Part shown: one piece after another, positions 8,574-16,754 of the stretch
Numbering within the stretch: position 1 is the first letter of the stretch
How the letters are laid out: every line of letters begins with the position of its first letter
Position numbers and translations under genes: made by a program
Assembly: GCA_964465015.1 (NCBI GenBank)
Contig: CAYXHP010000150.1
Location: forward strand, 32,404-96,403
Reading direction: 5' to 3'
DNA from: Humimonas sp964465015
GTDB taxonomy: Bacteria; Gemmatimonadota; Gemmatimonadetes; Palauibacterales; Palauibacteraceae
DNA: 64,000 nt
Notes under the pieces: generated by a model
The model's database searches: none
What the model saw: only the letters and a program-made list of their open reading frames with translations
What the model was told of the DNA's origin: nothing

Positions 8574-10385
8574 CTACCGGTAGCGCCAGCCCATCGGCGC
8601 GTCCTTCGGTGCCTGCGACACGATCCACTCCGCCATCTCCTTCAGGATCCCGGGCGTGGTGGTGTGCTGCCAGCCGTGGCTCTTTTCCGGCCTGCCGAAG
8701 TGGAAGGTCCCCGGGACGTGGGGGCCCGTGGTCGAGTCCATGAACGCCTGCAGCCGGTAGACGGCCAGGTTCAGGTAGAAGTTGTCGGCGTCCCCCACGT
8801 CGACGTGGATCTTCCCCTTCAGCTTCGGTCCGACCTCGGACCAGTGCTCGGCCAGGTACGCCCTGAGGTCGTAGCCGTGACGCTTCATGTACTCGGCCAC
8901 CGAATGGTCGATATGCCCGGTGCGCTTGTCCCACAGGGGCTTCGGATAGCCCTCCTGACCGACCGGACCGAACACGGCCTCCCAGGCGTTGAGCTGCTGG
9001 CCCGAGCGGCCGTGGCTCCCGAGCACGGCCTCCAGCCGGCTGAACTCCCGCACCGACAGCACGGGCTGGCCGTCGGCCAGGCGCATGATGTAGCGCTCGG
9101 GGTGGCTCCACTCGGTCACGGGGGTGAACGGGAGCCCCCCGCCGGCCTGGTCGTTCTGGAACACGAAGGCGCTCGTGTCGCTGTAGATGTCCACCATGTC
9201 GTACGAGCGGAAGTCGACGGGATCCGGGTAGAGCGTCCACGTCCCGTCGAAGAAGTCCGGGTGGTAGACCTGGAGCGCGATGGACTCCCAACCACCCGTG
9301 GAGCCTCCGGTCAAAGTCCGCGCCCAGGGCTGGCGGATCATGCGGAAGTGGCTCTCGAGGTAGGGGATGAGCTCCTGCAGGATCGCGTCGCCGTACGGCC
9401 CGTCGTTGGCCGAGTTCACCGCGTAGGAGTCGTCGAAGTAGGGCGTCGGGTGCTGGAAGGTGACCGCGATCATGCGCGGGAAGCCGGGCGAGGTCCAGGC
9501 GAGGTAGAACTGGTGGCCGGTCTCGCGGTTCAGACTCGCGAACATGCTCGTGGCCCACGCGGGCATCGGCTGGCTGTCGGGGCTGAACCCGAACGGAGGC
9601 CGGAGGTTGAAGTGCCCCTGCTCGTACACCACCGGGTAGCGCACCTCCGGGTGCTTGTCGTAGCCCTTCGGCAGGAGCACCGTGGCCCCCAGGTACATCG
9701 GGTGGCCCCAGAACTTCGTGAGCAGATCGCTCTGGATCTTGACGTGCTTCACCCACTTCGTGTCCTCCGGCATCTCGATCGGCGGGATCTCGTGCCGGAG
9801 CTGGAGGGTCACATCCCACCCGGCGGCCGGGTCCAGGTGCACGTTCTGCACGTCGCTCACCAGGTTGCCCGGCGACGCATTGAACTGCTGACCCTCCCAG
9901 TGGTCCATGTGGGCCCAGATCGTGTGCCCGTCGGAGCGCGGGAAGCGCGTGTACACGTTCAGGATTGCCTGGACGTAGTAGTCGCCGGCCGGGAGGTCCG
10001 AGAGGCGCTCGACCGGGTAGCCGGGCGTCGAGCCGTCGATGGTCGCCGCCTGCCCGGGCGAGAGGGAGTCCACGTCGACCGCGAACATCGGGATCGTCTG
10101 TACGAAGGAGCCCGCCTGGAGGCGCGGCGGGGGCGAGGATCGCCGGCTGATCACGACGAACATCCGCCCCGTGATCGGCCCGCGGTGGAGCGAGTCGGGG
10201 AAGCTCACGTGGAATGCCGTGCCAGCGGATCCGTCGCGCGTCACCGACCGCGCGGAGGATCCCGTCGAAGCCTGCGCCGGACGGCATCCGGACAGCGCCG
10301 CCGCCAGAGTCACGACCAGTCCCAGGGCCGCCGCGGCTCGCGACCTCGACACGCCACGCCCCCGGACGGCTCCGCTCGCACGCAT
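8574..10385 (-). CDS. secreted alpha/beta-hydrolase, putative esterase family lipoprotein
   Basis: 603 aa from ATG 10385, chosen because GGGGAG stands just upstream and a lipoprotein signal follows at once (hydrophobic run ending LSGC near residue 31). Earlier in-frame codons would put this signal internally. The C-terminal half resembles the Esterase D/Fes-like putative esterase family: GATVLLPKGY, YPVVYEQG, the nucleophile elbow GGSTGGW, and a late HGWQH likely holding the catalytic His. The N-terminal 200 residues are a separate periplasmic domain. No siderophore or polysaccharide gene adjoins, so the substrate is unknown. Confidence 0.8.
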   Translation of the reverse strand: MRASGAVRGRGVSRSRAAAALGLVVTLAAALSGCRPAQASTGSSARSVTRDGSAGTAFHVSFPDSLHRGPITGRMFVVISRRSSPPPRLQAGSFVQTIPMFAVDVDSLSPGQAATIDGSTPGYPVERLSDLPAGDYYVQAILNVYTRFPRSDGHTIWAHMDHWEGQQFNASPGNLVSDVQNVHLDPAAGWDVTLQLRHEIPPIEMPEDTKWVKHVKIQSDLLTKFWGHPMYLGATVLLPKGYDKHPEVRYPVVYEQGHFNLRPPFGFSPDSQPMPAWATSMFASLNRETGHQFYLAWTSPGFPRMIAVTFQHPTPYFDDSYAVNSANDGPYGDAILQELIPYLESHFRMIRQPWARTLTGGSTGGWESIALQVYHPDFFDGTWTLYPDPVDFRSYDMVDIYSDTSAFVFQNDQAGGGLPFTPVTEWSHPERYIMRLADGQPVLSVREFSRLEAVLGSHGRSGQQLNAWEAVFGPVGQEGYPKPLWDKRTGHIDHSVAEYMKRHGYDLRAYLAEHWSEVGPKLKGKIHVDVGDADNFYLNLAVYRLQAFMDSTTGPHVPGTFHFGRPEKSHGWQHTTTPGILKEMAEWIVSQAPKDAPMGWRYR

Positions 10386-10593
10386 GACTCTCCCCTCGGT
10401 TGGAGACGACTCCTCGGTGCGGCCTCGCGCCTCCCGCTCCCGCCCGGCGACTCCGCGCGGTGACGAGGGCACCCAGCATACGGGAGGGCTCCGCCCGCGG
10501 CGAGGGCCAACCGCCCTTGAACCCCGTCCCGACAGCGGCGTACCATGCGCCGAGTCCGGAGGCAGGGGACACGTGCACGAAAGCGGGAGGCCG

Positions 10594-11091
10594 ATGGCGA
10601 GCGCGCTGGTCGGGATCATCATGGGCTCCACCTCCGACTGGGAGACGATGGAGCACGCGGTGCGGATCCTCGAGGAGCTTCAGGTGCCATTCGAGACCCG
10701 GGTGGTCTCGGCGCACCGGACACCGGATCTCCTGTTCGAGTACGCCTCGACGGCGGAGGGACGGGGACTCGAGGTGATCATCGCGGGGGCCGGAGGGGCG
10801 GCGCACCTTCCGGGCATGACGGCCTCCAAGACCGTCCTGCCGGTTCTGGGCGTGCCGGTCCAATCGAGGGCGCTGAGCGGGCTCGACTCGCTCCTCTCGA
10901 TCGTCCAGATGCCGCGCGGCGTGCCGGTCGGCACGCTGGCGATCGGACGCTCCGGGGCCGTGAACGCCGCCCTCCTCTGCGCCGCGATCCTCGGCGCCTC
11001 CCACCCGGAGATCCGGGAGAGGCTCCGGAGCTACCGCGCCGAGCAGACCCGGGCGGTGCTGGAGGACTCGGAGCTCCCGAGCTCGACGTGA
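10594..11091 (+). CDS. purE: N5-carboxyaminoimidazole ribonucleotide mutase
   Basis: 165 aa from ATG 10594, with GGGAGG 4 nt upstream. Class I PurE motifs are present: GSTSDW near the N terminus, SAHRTPD, and AGAGGAAHLPGM. It converts N5-CAIR to CAIR in purine synthesis. Its TGA overlaps the GTG of purK (GTGA), so the two successive steps are translationally coupled. Confidence 0.97.
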   Translation: MASALVGIIMGSTSDWETMEHAVRILEELQVPFETRVVSAHRTPDLLFEYASTAEGRGLEVIIAGAGGAAHLPGMTASKTVLPVLGVPVQSRALSGLDSLLSIVQMPRGVPVGTLAIGRSGAVNAALLCAAILGASHPEIRERLRSYRAEQTRAVLEDSELPSST

Positions 11092-12206
11092 AGGTCGGCA
11101 TCCTCGGCGGAGGACAGCTCGGGCGGATGCTCGCCCTGGCCGGCTACCCGCTCGGTCTCGAGTTCCGTGTCCTGGACCCCAAGCCGGCCGCCTGTGCCGC
11201 GGACGTGGCGGAGCACCGACAGGGCGACTACGACGACCCGGCGGCGCTGGACGCCTTCTGCGACGATCTCGACGTGGTGACCTACGAGTTCGAGAACGTC
11301 CCGCGGTCGGCGGCGGACCGGCTGGCCGGACGCGTCCCGGTCTACCCGCCGCCGCAGGCGCTCGACGTGGCCCAGGACCGGCTGGTGGAGAAGACGTTCT
11401 TCCGCGACCACGGAATCCCGACCGCGCCCTTCGAGGCGGTGAGCACGCGGGAGGAGCTGGCCGATGCCCTAGACACGCTGGGGACGCCCGCGGTGCTCAA
11501 GACGCGGCGCTTTGGCTACGACGGGAAGGGCCAGTTCATTCTCCACTCGCCCGGCGCGGCGGATGCCGCCTGGGAGGAGGTCGGTGGCCGTCCCCTGATC
11601 CTGGAGGGATTCGTCCCCTTTCGCCGCGAGCTGTCGATCCTCTCGGTCCGGGACCGGAACGGCGAGGTCCGGACCTATCCACTGGTCCACAACACGCACG
11701 CCGATGGCATTCTGGTGCGCTCGCGGGCACCCGTGCAGGACGTGGATGCTGATCTTCAGGCCACAGCAGCAGATTACGCATTACGCGTATTGAACGATCT
11801 GGAATACGTGGGGGTGCTGGCCATCGAGCTCTTCGAGCACGAGGGACGCCTGCTGGCCAACGAGATGGCGCCCCGCGTCCACAACTCGGGTCACTGGAGC
11901 ATCGAGGGTGCGGAGACGAGCCAGTTCGAAAACCACGTGCGGGCGGTGGCCGGGCTGCCGCTCGGTCCCACCGACCCCGTCGGCACCAGCGTCATGGTGA
12001 ACCTCATCGGGTGCGTGCCTCCGCTCGAGGCGATGCTCGCGGTCGAGGGGGCGCACGTGCACCTGTACGCCAAGTCGGCCCGACCCGGACGCAAGCTGGG
12101 GCACGTCACGGTGCGCGACCTCGATCCGGCGATCGCGCTCGAGCGCGCCGCCGTCCTGGAGGAGATGGTGGGGCGAACACCGGTCCGCGCCGGACACGAC
12201 CGATGA
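11088..12206 (+). CDS. purK: N5-carboxyaminoimidazole ribonucleotide synthase
   Basis: 372 aa from GTG 11088, beginning VKVGILGGGQLGRML, the ATP-grasp N-terminal signature of PurK. Other family segments are TYEFENVP, KTRRFGYDGKGQ and NEMAPRVHNSGHW. It carboxylates AIR at N5 using ATP and bicarbonate, feeding PurE. The 3' end overlaps the Rieske gene by ATGA. Codon use loosens locally around 11740-11800, where several AT-rich codons appear, but the frame is intact. Confidence 0.97.
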   Translation: MKVGILGGGQLGRMLALAGYPLGLEFRVLDPKPAACAADVAEHRQGDYDDPAALDAFCDDLDVVTYEFENVPRSAADRLAGRVPVYPPPQALDVAQDRLVEKTFFRDHGIPTAPFEAVSTREELADALDTLGTPAVLKTRRFGYDGKGQFILHSPGAADAAWEEVGGRPLILEGFVPFRRELSILSVRDRNGEVRTYPLVHNTHADGILVRSRAPVQDVDADLQATAADYALRVLNDLEYVGVLAIELFEHEGRLLANEMAPRVHNSGHWSIEGAETSQFENHVRAVAGLPLGPTDPVGTSVMVNLIGCVPPLEAMLAVEGAHVHLYAKSARPGRKLGHVTVRDLDPAIALERAAVLEEMVGRTPVRAGHDR

Positions 12207-12610
12207 GCCTCGAACCCGAAGCACCCGCTCCGGGGTATGTTACGGTGTGCGAGCTGGAGGAGCTCCAGGCGGGACGGGGGAAGCGTCTCCAGGTGGGGGA
12301 CCGGTGGCTTGCGGTCTTCCTGGTGGACGGTACCGTCTATGCAATCGACGACCTGTGCCCTCACTCGGGGGGACCGCTCTCCGAGGGGACGGTCGACGGG
12401 CGTCGGGTGATCTGCTCCTGGCACTACGCGACGTTCGACCTGGCATCGGGAGAACGGCTGGACTCGATCTCCCGCTACGACGTCGATACGTATCCGGTCG
12501 TGGTGCGCGATGGTAGGGTGTGGGTGAAACCGGAGGAGTCGGTCGGCGAGGGTCCCGTCGGCGGCGACGCGCGGACGGTGGACGACGAGACGTCGGAGCG
12601 GACGACATGA
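12203..12610 (+). CDS. Rieske [2Fe-2S] ferredoxin-like protein
   Basis: 135 aa. Cluster ligands are in CPHSGG (near residue 52) and CSWHYATFD (near residue 72), the Cys-X-His and Cys-X2-His pattern of Rieske ferredoxins. The length fits a stand-alone ferredoxin of the dioxygenase or NirD-like type. There is no signal peptide, so it is cytoplasmic. It starts by ATGA overlap with purK and ends by ATGA overlap with the membrane hydroxylase gene. The second overlap makes it a candidate electron donor to that hydroxylase (inference); its link to purine synthesis may be only shared transcription. Confidence 0.92.
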   Translation: MSLEPEAPAPGYVTVCELEELQAGRGKRLQVGDRWLAVFLVDGTVYAIDDLCPHSGGPLSEGTVDGRRVICSWHYATFDLASGERLDSISRYDVDTYPVVVRDGRVWVKPEESVGEGPVGGDARTVDDETSERTT

Positions 12611-13425
12611 CCATGCAGGGACATGCGACGGCGGCGGGCCCGGAGCCCGAGCGGGAGATGTGGGAGCGGGCGGCACGCCTTCCCCCGCGGGATCCGACGG
12701 TCCGCATGTTCGAGAAGGACTGGATGGAGCGCTTCTCGCGTGTCCATCCGCTCATTCCTCACGCGCTCTACGTTCCGCTCATCGGCTACATGGTGTGGCG
12801 CAGCCTGCACCTGGGCATGGGCGTGATAGCCACGCTCGGCCTCGCCGCTCTCGGCCTGCTGAGCTGGACCATCACCGAGTTCCTGCTCCACCGCTACGTC
12901 TTCCACGAGGTCGCCGACGAGAAGACCGAGCGCAGCGTCAAGCTCAAGGTGCACCGGTTGTCCCACGACGAGCCCATCCTGCCGGCTCTGGACGGCTGGC
13001 GGGAGAAGTTCTACTTCGTGGCCCACGGCGTCCACCACGAGTTCCCCAGCGACCCCCGACGGCTGGTCATGCCCCCGTCGGTGAGCATCCCGCTCGCGAT
13101 CCTGTTCTTCACGCTGTTCACGGTGACGCTGGGACCCCGCATCACGCCTGGCTTCTTCGCCGGCTTCGTGCTCGGCTACCTCATCTACGACAGCTTCCAC
13201 TTCGCCATCCACTTCATCCGACCGGGCGGGCGGATCGAGGAGACCATGTACCGCATGGGCAAGGGCCACATGCGCCACCACTTCTCGAACAACCGGCAGG
13301 ACTTCGGCGTGAGCTCGCCGCTGTGGGACCTCATCGTCGGGTCGTACGACTGGCAGGAGAAGTCGCAGTTCTCCGGCCGGCTCCTGCGGCGCTGGATCCA
13401 GCGCCGGCGAGGTGCCGGCGACTGA
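12607..13425 (+). CDS. membrane di-iron fatty acid hydroxylase (FA2H/sterol desaturase superfamily)
   Basis: 272 aa with hydrophobic segments around residues 55-95 and 160-205. Histidine clusters typical of the superfamily are visible: HRYVFH, HGVHHEFP, HFAIHF and HMRHHFS. They resemble fatty acid 2-hydroxylases more than carotenoid hydroxylases, because the HGVHHEFPxDPRRLVMPP stretch is characteristic of FA2H. Eukaryotic FA2H has a fused cytochrome b5 donor; here that domain is missing and a Rieske ferredoxin gene overlaps the start. The likely role is hydroxylation of membrane lipid acyl chains. Confidence 0.85.
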   Translation: MTMQGHATAAGPEPEREMWERAARLPPRDPTVRMFEKDWMERFSRVHPLIPHALYVPLIGYMVWRSLHLGMGVIATLGLAALGLLSWTITEFLLHRYVFHEVADEKTERSVKLKVHRLSHDEPILPALDGWREKFYFVAHGVHHEFPSDPRRLVMPPSVSIPLAILFFTLFTVTLGPRITPGFFAGFVLGYLIYDSFHFAIHFIRPGGRIEETMYRMGKGHMRHHFSNNRQDFGVSSPLWDLIVGSYDWQEKSQFSGRLLRRWIQRRRGAGD

Positions 13426-13473
13426 GGTGTCGGAGGCGCGGTCGGCCGCCGGGGAAGGCGACCGGGGACGCGC

Positions 13474-14700
13474 TCAGGATTCGGTGGGGACCCCGAGCTC
13501 CAGGGCCGTGACCGGGTAGGGCTCGGCGAAGTAGTACCCCTGGCCGAACGTGCAGCCCCGCTCCCGCAACCGCTGGTGCTCCTCCCGCGTCTCGACCCCC
13601 TCGGCGGTGACTTCCAGGTCCAGCGTCCCGGCCAGCTGCAAAATGGACTCGACCAGGGCGCGATCGTCCTCGTCCTCTTCCATGCCGCGCACGAAGGCCC
13701 CGTCGATCTTGACCCCGTCCACCCGCAAGTGGCGCAGCTGGCTCAGGGACACGAAGCCCTTCCCGAAATCGTCCACGGCGATCCGCACGCCCAGCCGCTT
13801 GAGCTCGGCCAGCTCCGATGAGGCCTCGCTGAGGGCCTGCTCGGTCACCTCGACCTGGAGGTCGCCGGGCTCCATGCCGCTCCGCCGCAGGAGATCCCGG
13901 AGCCGCTCCCTGAGGCCCGGCTGGCGGCACTGGGACGTGTCGAGGTTGACGCTCAGGAAGAAAACGGGGCTCGAGCCGAACCGCTCCTTCCAGGGAGCGT
14001 AGCGGCGGAGCGCCTCCTCCAGCACCCAGTTCCCCAGCGGCACCATGAGGCCGGCGCTCTTGGCGAGGGTCAGGAACTGGTCCGGGCTCATCAGTCCACG
14101 GGTCGGGTGCTCCCAGCGCACGAGCGCCTCCACGCCGCGGACCTTGCCGTCCTCGAAGGCGACGATCGGTTGGTAGTGGAGACGGAGCTCGCCGTTCTCG
14201 ATCGCCCGGCGCAGCTCGCGCCTCCAGCTCTCACCGGCGTCGATGCCGCGCGGGTCTCCGCCGGAACGCTGCAGCAGCTCCGAGACGGCTCCCGCCCCTG
14301 CGCTCACCACCAGCAGCGCCACCGTGGCGACCCCGAACACCCACCAATTGATACGGCCGTCGAGGATCTCGCGCCCGAGGACCTCCGTCCCCGTCAGGGC
14401 CACCATCCCGCCCACGAGTGCGAAGGCAGCGCCGGCCCAACCCCGGTAGAAGGCCAGCAGGAACGGGGGAATGAGAGCCAGCACCCAGATGAAGCCCAGC
14501 ACCGGTCCGTGCTGGGTCGGCCTCAGAAAGGCTGCCACGACCGCCGCGAGCAGGGCGAAGACACTGATGGCCAGCGCCCTGGGCGGCGTCGCTCCGCGAC
14601 GCGGATGGGCCGGGACCGCCAGCTCCTGCCGGAAGGTCTCGGGCAGACCCGGTACCCGGTCCCGGACAACGTCCGCACCATCCCGCGACGAGTTCGTCAT
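13474..14700 (-). CDS. membrane EAL-domain c-di-GMP phosphodiesterase
   Basis: 408 aa. Three to four hydrophobic segments span residues 40-135 and a cytoplasmic EAL domain fills 150-400. The catalytic set is complete by eye: EALVRW, the Asn in SVNLDTSQ, the Glu in EVTEQAL, DDFG, the Lys of VKIDGAF, AEGVET and the Gln of FGQGYYF. Loop 6 reads DDFGKGFVSL instead of the usual DDFGTGYSSL. No GGDEF domain is attached. It is divergent from the YaiO-HEAT-glycosyltransferase genes, so it probably lowers c-di-GMP for that exopolysaccharide system (inference). Confidence 0.92.
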   Translation of the reverse strand: MTNSSRDGADVVRDRVPGLPETFRQELAVPAHPRRGATPPRALAISVFALLAAVVAAFLRPTQHGPVLGFIWVLALIPPFLLAFYRGWAGAAFALVGGMVALTGTEVLGREILDGRINWWVFGVATVALLVVSAGAGAVSELLQRSGGDPRGIDAGESWRRELRRAIENGELRLHYQPIVAFEDGKVRGVEALVRWEHPTRGLMSPDQFLTLAKSAGLMVPLGNWVLEEALRRYAPWKERFGSSPVFFLSVNLDTSQCRQPGLRERLRDLLRRSGMEPGDLQVEVTEQALSEASSELAELKRLGVRIAVDDFGKGFVSLSQLRHLRVDGVKIDGAFVRGMEEDEDDRALVESILQLAGTLDLEVTAEGVETREEHQRLRERGCTFGQGYYFAEPYPVTALELGVPTES

Positions 14701-14874
14701 GGCTCCCGATGCAGCGTGTCGGTGAAGCGCCCAACGAGGAATGCCGAAAAAAGATGAACCATTCCCGTCTGTCGCACCACCCTCCGTCGCGGCGTAAGGG
14801 GGAGCCCGGCTACGACCTGCAACCCGGGGCGGACCGGTGGCGGAGGACCTGCGCGCGCGTCACATTCCACGCCC

Positions 14875-15657
14875 ATGTTCAGGCAATTCGATCCTTCGTT
14901 GCACCTTCTCATCGCCCTGCTCTGTCTCGGGGCGCTCACACCCGGTGGAATCAAGGCGCAGCAGCCACCCTGGCAGGCGCAGATGGGCCTCCAGGCGCTC
15001 TCGGTCTCCGGGAGCCAGGACTGGCTCGAGCTCCGCGAGGCCATCTCCAGGCTGTGGCCGCGTGGCGATCGCGCCGGAGGCGCACTGGTCGAGACCCGCC
15101 GCTTCGGCCACTGGGACCAGAGCGTCGAGCTCCGGGGCACGCTCCACCCGCGGCACAGGCTGTACCTGGAGCTCGAGGGCCGGTGGACGCCCGACGCCAC
15201 GATCCTGGAGACGGCCATGCTGCACGCCACGGTCTCGGTGCCGACCGGCCACTTCGTGCCGGCGCTCGGCTACGAGGTCAAGAGCTATCCGCAGGGTGCC
15301 GTCCACCAGCTGAGCCCGCGCCTGGACTGGTACGAGGGACGCTGGTTCCTGCGCGGCGAGGCGCGCTTCACGCGCAACACTTTCGGCACGATCAACTTCG
15401 CCGGAATCGCGCGCGCCCAGGCGGACATCGCGCCCGACTGGCAGGCGTGGATCGGCGTGGCCGCCGGGAACGAGGACTTCCTGGTGGGAGCGCCTCCGAT
15501 CCAGAGCGTCCGGACGCTGCGCACGCGGTCGGCGTACGCGGGTGCCCAGTGGACCGGCCTGCCCGGGTGGACCCTGCGGCTCGACGTGGTGGGTGTACAC
15601 TCGGAGCCCAGGCTCAGCCGGGCGGGCGCCGCCCTGTCGGTGGCCCGGAGCTTCTAG
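14875..15657 (+). CDS. YaiO-like outer-membrane beta-barrel protein
   Basis: 260 aa with an N-terminal signal peptide ending about GGIKAQ. The mature part is built of amphipathic strands (LYLELEGRW, WFLRGEARF, AYAGAQW, LRLDVVGVHS) and ends in Phe, the usual outer-membrane insertion signal. It resembles the YaiO family of surface proteins. The next genes are a HEAT-repeat protein and a GT2 synthase, a trio seen in other bacteria, so an export-pore or surface role in polysaccharide secretion is likely. No strong ribosome site is visible before ATG 14875. Confidence 0.75.
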   Translation: MFRQFDPSLHLLIALLCLGALTPGGIKAQQPPWQAQMGLQALSVSGSQDWLELREAISRLWPRGDRAGGALVETRRFGHWDQSVELRGTLHPRHRLYLELEGRWTPDATILETAMLHATVSVPTGHFVPALGYEVKSYPQGAVHQLSPRLDWYEGRWFLRGEARFTRNTFGTINFAGIARAQADIAPDWQAWIGVAAGNEDFLVGAPPIQSVRTLRTRSAYAGAQWTGLPGWTLRLDVVGVHSEPRLSRAGAALSVARSF

Positions 15658-15658
15658 G

Positions 15659-16726
15659 GTGGGATTCGGACCGCTCCTCTCGCTCGTCGCGGCCGAGGTC
15701 GGACTCCTCGTCGCGCTGCTCGTCCTCCTCCTGGCCTGGTCTCCCGTGAGCACCCTCCTGGCTCACCGGCGGCGGAGCCGGGAGCGGGCCGCGTGGGACG
15801 CCCTGCGGAGCTGGAAGCCCGGAGACCCGCTCGCCGCGGTGGCCCGCACCCTGGACCGGTGCTCGCTCTACTCGGCTCGGCGCGTGCTGGACAGCCGCGC
15901 CGGACGGCGCGCCGCCGCGGCGGGGCTCTCCCTCTCCGACGTCGCGCGGACCGGGTCGCGACTGCTCCTGGCCCGGCGCTGGTCCCGCTCGCGGCTGTGG
16001 TGGCGCCGCCTGGCGGCGGCCCAGCTCCTGGCTCTGGTCGGAGAGGAGGACCAGCTCCCCGACCTGGTCCGCCTCCTGTTCGACCCGCACCCGGCCCCGG
16101 CCAGCGCGGCCCTCCTGGCGGCAGAGCGAGTCGCGAGACCCGAGCTCATCTCCCCGCTCCTGGACCTTGCCACGGGTCGGGCGACCGGACCGCTGAGCCT
16201 GAAGGAGCACGTGCAGATCGTCCTGACGGGATTCGGAAAGCCGGTCGTCCAGCCCATGCTCCGCCGATTCCGGGATGTCGAGTCCGAGGACGGGCTCGTG
16301 GCGCTGCTCCAGCTGGCCGGCCTCCTGGGCGACGACGACCTCCGTCCCGCCATTGAGGCGCACCTCACCGATGGGGGCCTCGAGGTCCGGATCAACGCGG
16401 TGCGAGCCCTGGCGGGGCTCCCCAAGCGGGGCTCGCTGGCACCGCTGCTTGGGGCCCTGGAGGACCCCGCCTGGCAGGTGCGCGCGCAGGCCGCTTCGGC
16501 CCTGGGCCGCCTGGACGCTCCGACGGCGGCGCCGGACCTCCTGCGAGCCCTGTCGGACCCGAGCTGGTGGGTGAGGCTCCGCGCCGGGCTGGCCCTGCGA
16601 CGGCTGGGCTGGAAGGGCGATCGCCTCCTCGAGTCGGTCTCCTCCGAGGGTGACCGGTACGCGTACCAGATGGCGCGCTACGTCCTCGATCTCGAGGAGG
16701 CCGCCCTAGTGGAGTACGCCACCTGA
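15659..16726 (+). CDS. membrane-anchored HEAT-repeat protein
   Basis: 355 aa from GTG 15659, one base after the previous stop. A single N-terminal membrane helix (about residues 5-27) is followed by a basic cytoplasmic stretch. Repeated alpha-helical pairs follow, clearest near the C terminus: EVRINAVRALAGL, WQVRAQAASALGRL and WWVRLRAGLALRRLG, each about 31 residues apart, typical of HEAT/PBS-lyase-like repeats. These form protein-binding scaffolds. Its position between an outer-membrane barrel and a membrane glycosyltransferase suggests it assembles the polysaccharide machine at the inner membrane. Confidence 0.85.
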   Translation: MGFGPLLSLVAAEVGLLVALLVLLLAWSPVSTLLAHRRRSRERAAWDALRSWKPGDPLAAVARTLDRCSLYSARRVLDSRAGRRAAAAGLSLSDVARTGSRLLLARRWSRSRLWWRRLAAAQLLALVGEEDQLPDLVRLLFDPHPAPASAALLAAERVARPELISPLLDLATGRATGPLSLKEHVQIVLTGFGKPVVQPMLRRFRDVESEDGLVALLQLAGLLGDDDLRPAIEAHLTDGGLEVRINAVRALAGLPKRGSLAPLLGALEDPAWQVRAQAASALGRLDAPTAAPDLLRALSDPSWWVRLRAGLALRRLGWKGDRLLESVSSEGDRYAYQMARYVLDLEEAALVEYAT

Positions 16727-16754
16727 CGCGGTCGGTGCGGCGATCCGGAGCCCG

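Noticed and set aside
8506..11004. An 832-residue minus-strand open frame over the esterase and purEK
   Set aside because: Its translation is Arg/Pro/Gly-rich with no family sequence and it conflicts with purE and the esterase, both strongly supported.
14701..14874. GGAATG/CATTCC inverted repeat as a riboswitch or c-di-GMP aptamer before the YaiO gene
   Set aside because: The 6-bp stem with a 16-nt loop is weak and lacks any conserved riboswitch core.
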